Positions 33,329 to 41,482 of a DNA stretch of 64,000 nucleotides are shown here, in pieces. The translations under genes and the position numbers were made by a program. Origin of the DNA: Microbacterium sp. Root61 (GTDB lineage: Bacteria > Actinomycetota > Actinomycetes > Actinomycetales > Microbacteriaceae); assembly GCF_001427525.1 (NCBI RefSeq), contig NZ_LMGU01000001.1:2919712-2983711 (forward strand), given 5' to 3'. Every line of letters begins with the position of its first letter. The stretch's first letter is position 1. The notes below the pieces were generated by a model. The model did not search any database and was not told the DNA's origin. It saw only the letters and a program-made list of their open reading frames with translations.

Positions 33329-34101
33329 CACACGCCTCCTCTCAGCAGGATGCCGCCATCGACGACGAGGGTCTGCCCCGTCGTCCAGGACGCCTCGTCG
33401 GACAGCAGGTAGACGACGGCGGACGCGACATCCTCCGGGACGCCCAGTCGGCGCATCGGGTACCCGGCCGCGAGGGCTTCCTCGCCCGACTCGTACAGCT
33501 TCTCCGCGAACTGCGTCTTGACCACCGCGGGGGCGACGGCGTTGACGCGGATCCCCGGCGCCAGTTCCACCGCGAGCTGCTCGGTCATGTGACGCAGCAT
33601 CGCCTTGCTCGCCCCGTAGAAGCCGATGCCCTGCGCCGGGCGCAGGCCGGCGACCGACGAGACGTTCACGATCGCGCCGCCGTGCTCGCGCATCCAGCCG
33701 CGGTACACCTCCTGCGCCCACCCGAGTGTCGCGAGGCAGTTGACCTCGACGATCTTGCGCGCAGCAGCGAGGTCGAGGTCGATCATGGGTCCGTACACGG
33801 TGTTGATGCCGGTGTTGTTGACGAGCATGTCGATGCCGCCGAAGCGTTCGATCGCGGTCGCGACCACGGCGGCGCGGTGCTCGGCGTCATCCGCCCGCCC
33901 GGCGATGCCGATCGCGTACTCTTCGCCGCCCAGGGCATCGACCGCGCGGGCCAGACCCTCTTCGTGGCGGGCGGTGATCACGACTCGGGCGCCCTCGGAG
34001 ACCAGCCGCTCGGCGACGGCGAAGCCGATGCCGCGGCTGGCTCCGGTGAGCACGGCGGTGCGCTTCGCGAACCTCGCCGTCGGAGGAGTGGGAGCTGTCA
34101 T
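33328..34101 (-). CDS. SDR family oxidoreductase (FabG-like)
   Basis: Short-chain dehydrogenase of 257 residues with TGASRGIG (about residues 17-24), NNTGI where NNAG is usual, the catalytic Ser in NVSSVAG and Y-x3-K in YGASK, ending GQTLVVDGG. A likely 3-hydroxyacyl-CoA or alcohol dehydrogenase. First gene of the three-gene minus operon; GAGAGGA precedes ATG 34101. The 129-bp upstream region carries a dyad and a promoter shared with the divergent nitronate monooxygenase. Confidence 0.9.
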   Translation of the reverse strand: MTAPTPPTARFAKRTAVLTGASRGIGFAVAERLVSEGARVVITARHEEGLARAVDALGGEEYAIGIAGRADDAEHRAAVVATAIERFGGIDMLVNNTGINTVYGPMIDLDLAAARKIVEVNCLATLGWAQEVYRGWMREHGGAIVNVSSVAGLRPAQGIGFYGASKAMLRHMTEQLAVELAPGIRVNAVAPAVVKTQFAEKLYESGEEALAAGYPMRRLGVPEDVASAVVYLLSDEASWTTGQTLVVDGGILLRGGV

Positions 34102-34165
34102 GGATCGATCCTCTCTGCGCCGCGTCGTCGCGGGCAACCTGCAGAGCGACGCGCGAACCCGACTG

Positions 34166-34183
34166 ACTCTGCTAGTTGTAGCA
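34166..34183. promoter_or_regulatory. Motif ACTCTGCTA with TGCTA-N4-TAGCA dyad
   Basis: ACTCTGCTAGTTGTAG (34166-34181) with a dyad (34170-34183) between divergent SDR and nitronate monooxygenase genes, just upstream of GCATAAT. The same motif, 13 of 16 bases, lies on the minus strand at 39569-39584 before the second AMP-ligase. Candidate shared operator. Confidence 0.55.
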
Positions 34184-34230
34184 TAATGGTTCTGCGCATC
34201 GAGGGCGAAGCGCATGAGAGGACGATCGAC

Positions 34231-35193
34231 ATGACTTCATTGACTGATCTGCGGGTGCCCGTCATCGCGGCGCCGATGTTCCTGATCTCGGGACCGGAGC
34301 TGGTCATCGCGGCCTGCCGCGCCGGCATCGTCGGATCGTTCCCGACGCCGAACTGCCGCACGGTGGAAGACCTCGACCGCTGGATGACGCAGATCGTCGA
34401 AGAGCTGGATGCGGCCAAGGCCGCCGGGGAGGACGTCGCCCCGTGGGCGGTCAACCTCGTCACCCACAGCACCAACGGACGCCTCGCCGACGACCTGGCT
34501 ATGGTCGCGAAGCACCGTCCGCCCATCGTGATCACGGCACTGGGGTCGCCGAAGCCGGCGATCGAGACCGTCCACGCCTACGGCGGCATCGTCATCGCCG
34601 ACGTCGTCAGCATCGGACTGGCGCGCAAGGCCGTCGCCGCCGGTGCCGACGGACTGGCGTGCGTCTCGGCGGGTGCCGGTGGCCATACCGGGCACCTGTC
34701 GCCGTTCGCGTTCGTCGCGGGTGTGCGCGAGTTCTTCGACGGCATCGTCGTGGTCGCGGGCGGCATCGGATCCGGCGCCTCGATCGCGGGTGCCGTGACG
34801 ACCGGTGCCGACCTCGTCTACGTCGGTACGCGCTTCCTCGCGACGACCGAGAGCATGGCGGCGACCGAGTACAAGGACATGGTCGTGCAGTACGGGGTGG
34901 ACGACCTCGTCGTCACGCCCGCCGTCACCGGGACGGATGCCTCGTGGCTGAAGCCGAGCCTGATCGCCAACGGCTACGATCCGGCCGTCCTGGCAGCTCC
35001 GGCCGAGCGCAACTACGACGGCGCCACCGATGTGCAGGGGCGCTGGAAGGACATCTGGGCCGCCGGCCAGAGCATCGAGGTCATCCGTGCCGTCGAGCCG
35101 GTCGCTGACGTCGTCGACCGGCTCGCCGAGGAGTTCACCGCCGCCCTCGACCGGACCGCCGCCCGGTACGGGGTGCTCGCGCCGCGCGCGTAG
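34231..35193 (+). CDS. Nitronate monooxygenase family flavoprotein
   Basis: FMN-dependent TIM-barrel protein of the NMO/2-nitropropane dioxygenase family, 320 residues: PVIAAPMFLISGPEL at the N-terminus, SAGAGGHTGHLSPF (FMN/base region), and the phosphate-binding GGIGSGASIAGAVTTGADLV region. Many actinobacterial members lie in acyl-CoA catabolic clusters and may be enoyl reductase-like or alkenal-handling enzymes rather than true nitronate oxidases. ATG 34231 has GAGAGGA 7-8 nt upstream; an in-frame ATG at 34186 overlaps the promoter and is rejected. Confidence 0.88.
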   Translation: MTSLTDLRVPVIAAPMFLISGPELVIAACRAGIVGSFPTPNCRTVEDLDRWMTQIVEELDAAKAAGEDVAPWAVNLVTHSTNGRLADDLAMVAKHRPPIVITALGSPKPAIETVHAYGGIVIADVVSIGLARKAVAAGADGLACVSAGAGGHTGHLSPFAFVAGVREFFDGIVVVAGGIGSGASIAGAVTTGADLVYVGTRFLATTESMAATEYKDMVVQYGVDDLVVTPAVTGTDASWLKPSLIANGYDPAVLAAPAERNYDGATDVQGRWKDIWAAGQSIEVIRAVEPVADVVDRLAEEFTAALDRTAARYGVLAPRA

Positions 35194-35219
35194 CCCGAAC
35201 CCCGCCCGCAGCCCGAAAC

Positions 35220-35253
35220 GGCCCGGTCCGACTCATCGTCGGACCGGGCCTTT
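35220..35253. terminator. Bidirectional terminator between NMO and thiolase genes
   Basis: GGCCCGGTCCGAC (35220-35232), loop TCATC, perfect complement (35238-35250), then TTT. Between convergent genes. Confidence 0.82.
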
Positions 35254-35270
35254 CCCGCGGCGTGCGCGGC

Positions 35271-36500
35271 TCAGGCCGAGGCGGCCTCGCCCACGACGAA
35301 GGTGACGGTCGTGGCGGTCGAGCCGCCGAAGTTCAGGGTCGCCATCGTCTTGGCGCCCTCGATCTGGTACTCGCCGGCACGGTCCGAGACCTGCAGGGCA
35401 GCATCCAGCAGCATCCGCACGCCGCTCGCGCCGACCGGGTGTCCGCCGCCGATGAGGCCGCCGCTGGGGTTGATCGGGAGAGCGCCGCCCAGGCGGATGG
35501 TGCCCTCCTCGACGGCCTGCCAGGACTGCCCCGGCGCCGTGAGTCCGATGTGGTCGATCGCGAGGTACTCGCTCGCCGAGAAGCAGTCGTGCGTCTCGAG
35601 GCCGTGGAGGTCCTCGAGGCCGACGTGTGCGCGCGCGAACGCGTCGTCCAGCGCCTGCTTCACGTGCGGCATGACGTACGGGTTCTCGGCATCGCGGGCC
35701 AGCTTCGCGTCGATCCCGATGCCGACCGTGCGATGACCCCAGCCGCGGATGACGCCGATGGGGCGGGCGTCCGGGTGGGCGCGCAGGTACCGGTCGGTGA
35801 CCAGCACGACGCCGGCACCGCCGTCGGTCATCTGGCTGCAGTCGTAGCGCCGGAGGCGTCCCTCGACGAGAGGGTTGACCGCGTCATCCGATCCTGTGGC
35901 GATGAGATCGGGCACGTCCCACCCGCGCGTCTGCGCGAGCGGGTTGCGCTTGGCGTGGTCGAGATTGAGCTGCGAGATCATGTGCAGGTGACGGTCGTCC
36001 AGGCCGTAGCGGCGGTCGTACTCGTCCGCCACGCGGGCGAACATGTACGGCCACATGAACTTCGCGTCCTGGCCCTCGTGTCCGGTCCACGCGGCCGCAC
36101 CGAGGTGGCCGGCTCCGACGTCGCCGGGCACGGTCTTCTCCAGCTCGACGCCCACCACGAGCGCGGAGTCGTAGTCACCGGCGCGGAGGTCGGCGATCGC
36201 GCTCAGCAGGGCGATCCCGCCCGAGGCGCACGCGGCTTCGTGCCGCGACGAGGGGGTGCCCCACAGCTCGTCGTGCACCGTCGCCGGCATCGCGCCGAGG
36301 TGCCCCTGGTGCGCGAACAGCTCGCCGAAGGCGTTGCCGACGTGCACCACGTCGATGCCGTTGCCCGCGGTGCCGGCGTCGCGGAGCGTGCCGTCGACCA
36401 CCTCCCGGGTCAGGTCGGCGAAGTCGAGGCCCTCGCGCGTGTAGTTGCGGGCGAAGTCGGACTGGTAGCCGCCCAGGATCCAGATGTTCTCGCGGGTCAT
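35271..36500 (-). CDS. SCP2-type thiolase family protein
   Basis: Thiolase-fold protein of 409 residues resembling SCPx/lipid-transfer thiolases that cleave 3-oxoacyl-CoAs of branched or sterol-like side chains. Nucleophilic Cys91 lies in RHEAACASGG. The His-containing loops THDCFSASE and GGGHPVGASG are present, and the C-terminus has NFGGSTAT rather than the classical CxGGG. AGGA precedes ATG 36500. The preceding thiolase gene ends 14 bp upstream, so both are in one operon. Confidence 0.88.
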   Translation of the reverse strand: MTRENIWILGGYQSDFARNYTREGLDFADLTREVVDGTLRDAGTAGNGIDVVHVGNAFGELFAHQGHLGAMPATVHDELWGTPSSRHEAACASGGIALLSAIADLRAGDYDSALVVGVELEKTVPGDVGAGHLGAAAWTGHEGQDAKFMWPYMFARVADEYDRRYGLDDRHLHMISQLNLDHAKRNPLAQTRGWDVPDLIATGSDDAVNPLVEGRLRRYDCSQMTDGGAGVVLVTDRYLRAHPDARPIGVIRGWGHRTVGIGIDAKLARDAENPYVMPHVKQALDDAFARAHVGLEDLHGLETHDCFSASEYLAIDHIGLTAPGQSWQAVEEGTIRLGGALPINPSGGLIGGGHPVGASGVRMLLDAALQVSDRAGEYQIEGAKTMATLNFGGSTATTVTFVVGEAASA

Positions 36501-36514
36501 GTGCGTTCCTCGCC

Positions 36515-37696
36515 TCAGAAGCTCTCGATGACGACGGCCATCGACACGCCCAGGGCGGCCGGGATGACCAGGAGTCCGTAACCGCCGCCGGAGCGCCGCA
36601 GCAGGTCCATCGCGTTGGCCAGCAGGATGCCGCCGGTGGCGCCGAGCGGGTGCCCGACCGAGACGCCGCCGCCGTGGACGTTCACCTTGTCGGCGGAGAT
36701 GCCGAGCTCGCGCATGAGTAGCAGCGGGGTCACGGAGAACGACTCGTTGAACTCCGCCACGCGGACGTCCTGGATGCCGATGCCGGCCTTCGCCAGCGCG
36801 CGGCGGGCCGCCTCGGCGGCACCGTCCAGGCGCGGCGAGCGGGCGGCGGTGTGCGCCCACGACACCACGCGACCCAGCGGTTCGCGTCCCATGGAGCGGC
36901 CCGCCTCGGCCGAGCCGATCACGATGGCGGATGCCGCGTCGCTCAGCTGCGGCGCCGTCGCGACGGTGTGCAGCCCGGCGCTCGGGCGGCTGAACCCCGG
37001 GAAGCGGGCCTCCACGCGCGCCCACAGGGGGTCGTCGCCGAAGAGCGGGGCGAGGGCGGCCAGGCCCTCCGCGGTCGTGTCGGGACGGGCGCCCTCGTCG
37101 GTGCGCAGGATCACCTCGCCGTCGACGCGCACCGGCACGATCGACTCCCACTCCGGCGCCGCGGCCGCGCGCAGATGCGATTGCACGGCGTAGGCATCGA
37201 GCTCTTCGCGGCTGAAGCCGTGCTCGGCGGCGGTGAGGTCGGCCGAGACGCCGATCGTGACGAAGCCGGTCAGCTCGCCGAGCTCGGCATCCGTCGCCAG
37301 CGTCGGCTTGTCGCTGAACATCGGCACCCGCGAGAGCGACTCGGCGCCGCCCGCGACGACGAGGTCGGCCTGGCCCGAGCGCACCTGCGCGGACGCCGAC
37401 GCGATCGCATCCAGTCCCGAACAGCACATCCGCGACACGATGCCCGCGGGCACAGTGTCGGGCCACTCGGCCGCCATGATCGCCACGCGGGCGAGGTCCG
37501 TAGCCTGCTCGGCAGCGGGGGTGTTGACCCCGATGACCACGTCGTCGACGCGCTCCGCGGGAAGCCCCCGCGTGCCGAGCTCACGAAGGAGCTGTGCCAG
37601 CAGTTCGTACGACGGCACTCCGGCGAGTGTTCCCCCGCCGCGTTTGACCCGTCCCCGCGGCGTGCGGACGGTGTCGTAGATGAATGCCTCACTCAC
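36515..37696 (-). CDS. Acetyl-CoA acyltransferase (thiolase) lacking the usual second Cys
   Basis: Classical-type thiolase of 393 residues. Nucleophile Cys91 is in SRMCCSG and the acyl-binding NESFS and GGVSVGHPLGATG loops are present. The C-terminal CxGGG motif, whose Cys is the acid/base in biosynthetic and degradative thiolases, reads IPAALGVS, with no cysteine in the last 20 residues. It may work with altered chemistry or only with its partner thiolase. GTG 37696 has AAGGAG 10 nt upstream. It follows the AMP-ligase by 65 bp on the same strand. Confidence 0.87.
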   Translation of the reverse strand: MSEAFIYDTVRTPRGRVKRGGGTLAGVPSYELLAQLLRELGTRGLPAERVDDVVIGVNTPAAEQATDLARVAIMAAEWPDTVPAGIVSRMCCSGLDAIASASAQVRSGQADLVVAGGAESLSRVPMFSDKPTLATDAELGELTGFVTIGVSADLTAAEHGFSREELDAYAVQSHLRAAAAPEWESIVPVRVDGEVILRTDEGARPDTTAEGLAALAPLFGDDPLWARVEARFPGFSRPSAGLHTVATAPQLSDAASAIVIGSAEAGRSMGREPLGRVVSWAHTAARSPRLDGAAEAARRALAKAGIGIQDVRVAEFNESFSVTPLLLMRELGISADKVNVHGGGVSVGHPLGATGGILLANAMDLLRRSGGGYGLLVIPAALGVSMAVVIESF

Positions 37697-37761
37697 TGAT
37701 TCACAGCTCCTTGTTCATGCGTCGTGCGTCGTGCGGGTCGTGCGGTGTCGGATGCCGCGGC

Positions 37762-39486
37762 TCAGGCGACGGGCGCGGTCAGCGACTCGCGCAGGTCGCG
37801 CTTGAGCACCTTGCCCACGGGGTTGCGCGGCAGCACGTCGCGCACCTCGAGGCGCTCCGGCAGCTTGAACGAGGCGAGCTGGTGGCCGCGGAGCAGCTCC
37901 ACGATCGACTCCAGCGTGGGCGCGGTGTCCGGACGCGGCACCACGATCACCGCGATCCGCTCGCCGAGCGCGTCGTCGGGGTAGCCGACGACGGCGACGT
38001 CCATCACGTCCGGGTGATCGGAGATGTGCGCCTCGAGCTCGGCCGGAGCCACGTTCATCCCGCCGCGGATGATGATGTCCTTCGCGCGGTCGACGTAGCG
38101 CAGGAACTGCCCCGTCTGGCCGGCGATCTCGAACATGTCGCCGGTCTTGAGGTAGCCCTCCTCGTCGAACGGGGTGTTGAGGTTGGCCATGTCCGCGTAG
38201 CCGGGGAACACGTGCGGTCCCGCGATGTGCAGCTCGCCCGCCCGGCCGTGCTCGGTGATGACCTCGCCGGTCTCGAGGTCGACCAGCTTGACCTTGATCC
38301 AGTCGCCCACGCGCGAGGACCAGTGCGCGCCCTCGGCGCCGTAGCGCGGGAAGAACAGGGCGCGCTCGTCCGGGTCGGGGAAGTCCTCGGAGCTGGAGAG
38401 CAGTGCGACGCCCTCGTTCGAGCCGAAGAAGTTGATCACGCTGAGGCCGAACCGCTCCTGCCAGCCGCGCACCATCGCGGGCTGCAGCGGCGCGGACCCG
38501 GAGCCGATCCGGGTGAGGCTGCTCAGGTCGATCCGGCTGAGCAGCTCTTCGTTGTTCAGCAGCATCCACAGCATCGCCGGGGGAGCGAGCGTGTACGTGA
38601 CGCGCTCCACGGCGATCTGGCGGAAGAAGGTCGGTGCGTCGAACGGGTGGTGCTGCACGAGGGCCGCACCCGAGCGCAGCCACGGGAGCATCATGCCGCA
38701 GATGCCGGCCATGTTGATCATCGGGAACGGGTTCAGCAGCACGTCCTCGGCGATGACGCGCGGGGCATCCAGCGTCGCCCAGCTGAATGCGAGCCAGTCG
38801 TAGTGGGCGCGCATGACGCCCTTCGGCAGGCCTTCGGTGCCCGAGGTCCAGCAGATGGTGACGCAGTCGTTCGGGTCGTTCGGGTGCGCGGCGCGGTAGG
38901 CCTCGACGGCGGCCGCATCCGCTGCGGTGGCCGCAGCCGGCGTCAGGTCGATGACGTCCTCGCCGAGCGGCTGGTCGCCCGTGTCGAAGCAGAAGACGGT
39001 GCGCACGGTGGTGCCGCGCGTGAGGCGCGCGATGTCTTCGGCGGGTGCGCGATCGGCGAAGCGGCGCGCGGCCACGACGACGTCGAAGGCCGCCCCGCGG
39101 CTCATCTGGCCGATCTCGTTCTCGCGGTACTGCATCGCCAGCGGCGAGACCGCGGCGCCGATCGTCCAGGCCGCAAGGTACAGCTCGGCGAGTTCGATCG
39201 AGTTCAGCAGCTGGGCGCCGATGAGGTCGCCGCGTCCGACGCCGTGCTCAAGCAGACGTGCGGCCAGCGCCGTCACCTCGCTGCCCAACTCGCCCCAGGT
39301 GAGGCGGCGGGGCTCGTTGCCGTCGAGATCGACGCGGTTGGCGGGGTCGACGATCGCGAGCTTGTCGGCGCGCTCGGCGACCTGCCCGCGGAAGATCCCG
39401 TCGATGGTCTCGGCGGTCCACCATCCCTTGTCGGTGTACTCGCTGACCCGCGCATCCGGGTGCAGACGGTCTCGACGTTCAATCAC
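37762..39486 (-). CDS. Acyl-CoA synthetase / AMP-dependent ligase
   Basis: A 574-residue ligase forming a CoA thioester. It has the P-loop TSGTEGLPKG (about residues 207-216), FFGSNEG, GYLKTGDMFE, hinge DIIIRGGMNVAP and catalytic Lys in NPVGKVLKR. GTG 39486 is chosen because AAGGAGG lies 5 nt upstream. A longer frame would add a poly-Arg stretch translated from a GACGTC repeat and is rejected. First gene of the operon with two thiolases, so it would feed them with an activated acid. The promoter carries the ACTCTGCTA motif. Confidence 0.9.
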   Translation of the reverse strand: MIERRDRLHPDARVSEYTDKGWWTAETIDGIFRGQVAERADKLAIVDPANRVDLDGNEPRRLTWGELGSEVTALAARLLEHGVGRGDLIGAQLLNSIELAELYLAAWTIGAAVSPLAMQYRENEIGQMSRGAAFDVVVAARRFADRAPAEDIARLTRGTTVRTVFCFDTGDQPLGEDVIDLTPAAATAADAAAVEAYRAAHPNDPNDCVTICWTSGTEGLPKGVMRAHYDWLAFSWATLDAPRVIAEDVLLNPFPMINMAGICGMMLPWLRSGAALVQHHPFDAPTFFRQIAVERVTYTLAPPAMLWMLLNNEELLSRIDLSSLTRIGSGSAPLQPAMVRGWQERFGLSVINFFGSNEGVALLSSSEDFPDPDERALFFPRYGAEGAHWSSRVGDWIKVKLVDLETGEVITEHGRAGELHIAGPHVFPGYADMANLNTPFDEEGYLKTGDMFEIAGQTGQFLRYVDRAKDIIIRGGMNVAPAELEAHISDHPDVMDVAVVGYPDDALGERIAVIVVPRPDTAPTLESIVELLRGHQLASFKLPERLEVRDVLPRNPVGKVLKRDLRESLTAPVA

Positions 39487-39514
39487 GGTGGCCTCCTTGC
39501 CGTTTGAGATCCCG

Positions 39515-39540
39515 CGACGTCGACGTCGACGTCGACGTCG
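39515..39540. repeat. (GACGTC)4 self-complementary microsatellite
   Basis: A 26-bp run of the palindromic hexamer GACGTC in the leader of the AMP-ligase, 29 nt before its start. The whole run is its own complement, so the mRNA can fold into a hairpin that would end just upstream of the ribosome site. Confidence 0.8.
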
Positions 39541-39568
39541 GAGTGTGGGGGATGTGGGAGCGACCATA

Positions 39569-39584
39569 CTGCACTTAGCAGAGT
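39569..39584 (-). promoter_or_regulatory. Motif ACTCTGCTA upstream of AMP-ligase
   Basis: ACTCTGCTAAGTGCAG on the minus strand, with CTGC...GCAG dyad symmetry, next to TATGGT as the likely -10. It matches the site at 34166-34181. On the other side lies the leaderless promoter (TAAGCT, 39607-39612) of the tandem HxlR gene. Confidence 0.55.
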
Positions 39585-39618
39585 GACTTCAAGCAGAGAT
39601 GCTCGATAAGCTCGGAAA

Positions 39619-40596
39619 ATGAACGTCGAGGCCACCGAGCAGGCGGATTCCGCGCAAGCGGACCCGCGCGATCGGGCGACGATCCTGCACGGTGACGGCC
39701 CCAACGCGCTGGCCCGGGCGATCGGGTTGCTCGGCGACGAATGGACGCTGCTCCTGGTGCGCGCCGCGCTCGACGGGGCGACCCGGTACTCGCAGTTCCA
39801 GGCGGTGCTGCCGATCTCGCACGCCGTGCTCTCGCAACGGCTCGAGACGCTCGTCTCCGAGGGATTGATGGACCGCCGGCAGTACCAGGAGCATCCGCCC
39901 CGCTCCGAGTACCGGCTCGCCCCGCGCGGCTGGTCGCTCTGGCCCGTGCTGATCGCGATCTGGAGCTGGGAGCGCCGGATGGCTTCCACGGATCCCATCC
40001 GCACCCCGCCCATGCGCCACCGCGTCTGCGGCCAGGAGATGACACCGTCGTACCGCTGCCGTCACTGCGGCCAGCCCGTGGATGCGCGGCACCTGCACGT
40101 GGTGTGGGGGCCGAGCGGCGGCTGGCAGCGGACCGTGCCCGGAGCCACGACCCGCCGACGTTCTGCCACGAGCGGTGCGAAGGTGTTCTATCCCAGCACG
40201 ATGGCGGTGCTCGGCAACCGCTGGTCGGCGGCGATCGTCGGCGCGGCCTTCCGCGGCATCCGCCGGTTCAGTGACTACCAGGACGTCCTCGGCTGCCCGC
40301 CGAGCGTTCTCGCCGAGCGGCTGACCTCGCTGTGCGAGCACGATGTCCTGGAGCCGGTGGCCAGCAGCGATCGTGCCGACTGGTCGGAGTACCGTCTGAC
40401 GCGCAAGGGGCGAGCACTGTTCCCCGTGATCGACATGGTCGTGGATTGGGCGCAGCGCTGGTACGTGTCCGACGAGGGGCCGGTACTCGAACGCATGCAC
40501 CTTGTCTGCGGAGCGCCGTTCCGCGGTGAGCTCGTCTGCGATCAGTGCGGAGTGGGCCTGCACGGCCCCGACATCGAAGTCGGCGAACCGGACTGA
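39619..40596 (+). CDS. Tandem HxlR regulator with two Cys/His ribbon modules (paralogue)
   Basis: A 325-residue paralogue of the gene at 30135. HxlR 1 is at about 25-120, with ribbon H134, C137, C147, C150. HxlR 2 is at about 190-282, with ribbon H294, C297, C307, C310. All four ribbons in the two proteins share H-x2-C-x9-C-x2-C. The N-terminus is 25 residues longer. TAAGCT lies 6 nt before ATG 39619 (leaderless). It is divergent from the AMP-ligase/thiolase operon with the ACTCTGCTA motif between, so it is the best candidate regulator of that operon and of the SDR/NMO promoter. Confidence 0.85.
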   Translation: MNVEATEQADSAQADPRDRATILHGDGPNALARAIGLLGDEWTLLLVRAALDGATRYSQFQAVLPISHAVLSQRLETLVSEGLMDRRQYQEHPPRSEYRLAPRGWSLWPVLIAIWSWERRMASTDPIRTPPMRHRVCGQEMTPSYRCRHCGQPVDARHLHVVWGPSGGWQRTVPGATTRRRSATSGAKVFYPSTMAVLGNRWSAAIVGAAFRGIRRFSDYQDVLGCPPSVLAERLTSLCEHDVLEPVASSDRADWSEYRLTRKGRALFPVIDMVVDWAQRWYVSDEGPVLERMHLVCGAPFRGELVCDQCGVGLHGPDIEVGEPD

Positions 40597-40597
40597 C

Positions 40598-41407
40598 TCA
40601 GAGCACTTCGGGCAGGTCGCTCTCGACCGGCTCCGGACGGATCAGGTCGGCGACCGAGTCGAGCACCTCGTCGGGGCGGAAAGGGTACCGCTCGATCTCG
40701 GCGAGGTCGCTGATGCCGGTCATCACGAGCACCGTGTGCAGCCCCGCCTCGATGCCGGCCACGATGTCGGTGTCCATGCGGTCGCCGATCATGCCGGTCG
40801 TCTCGGAGTGCGCGCCGATCCGGTTCAGGGCCGAGCGGAACATCATCGGGTTCGGCTTGCCGACCACATAGGGCTCCATGCCGGTGGCCTTGGTGATGAG
40901 CGCCGAGATGGCACCGGTCGCCGGCAGCACGCCATCCGTCGAGGGCCCGGTCGCGTCGGGATTGGTGGCGATGAAGCGGGAACCGGCGCCGATGAAGCGG
41001 ATGGCCTTGGTGATCGCCTCGAACGAGTAGTTGCGGGTCTCGCCGACCACGACGTAGTCGGGCTCGGTCTCGGTCATGATGAACCCGGCCTCGTGCAGGG
41101 CAGTGGTCAGCCCGGCCTCGCCGATGACGAAGGCGGACCCACCGGGAGCCTGGCCCCGCAGGAAGTCGGCGGTCGCCAGTGCCGAGGTCCAGATGGCCGC
41201 CTCGGGCACGATGAGGCCCGACTGGCGCAGCCGTGCGCTGAGATCCCGCGGCGTGAAGATGGAGTTGTTCGTCAGCACGAGGAACGGCGTGCCGTCCTCC
41301 CGCCACTGCTCCAGCAGCTCGGCCGCCCCCGGTACGGGGGTGTTCTCGTGCACCAGAACGCCGTCCATATCGGTGAGCCAACATTCGATCTCTGCACGGG
41401 TACGCAT
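40598..41407 (-). CDS. HAD-IIA family phosphatase (NagD-like)
   Basis: HAD-superfamily hydrolase of 269 residues. Motif I is DMDGVLVHENTPVPGA with nucleophilic Asp13, motif II LVLTNNS, the IIA cap domain at about 80-180, then VGKPNP and motif IV MIGDRMDTDI. NagD relatives remove phosphate from nucleotides or glycolytic side products. ATG 41407 has TAGGCT 6 nt upstream (leaderless). Divergent from an SDR gene with no obvious functional tie. Confidence 0.92.
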   Translation of the reverse strand: MRTRAEIECWLTDMDGVLVHENTPVPGAAELLEQWREDGTPFLVLTNNSIFTPRDLSARLRQSGLIVPEAAIWTSALATADFLRGQAPGGSAFVIGEAGLTTALHEAGFIMTETEPDYVVVGETRNYSFEAITKAIRFIGAGSRFIATNPDATGPSTDGVLPATGAISALITKATGMEPYVVGKPNPMMFRSALNRIGAHSETTGMIGDRMDTDIVAGIEAGLHTVLVMTGISDLAEIERYPFRPDEVLDSVADLIRPEPVESDLPEVL

Positions 41408-41482
41408 GCGGCAAGCCTAGGCCCCGCACCCTGCCCGGCGTGGGGGCCGCGGGGCCCGGGGGGCGGGGGTAGGCTCGCGAGC

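Noticed and set aside
39487..39567. N-terminal extension of the AMP-ligase with a poly-Arg run
   Set aside because: The Arg run is just the translation of the GACGTC repeat; GTG 39486 has a strong AAGGAGG site and the family begins there.
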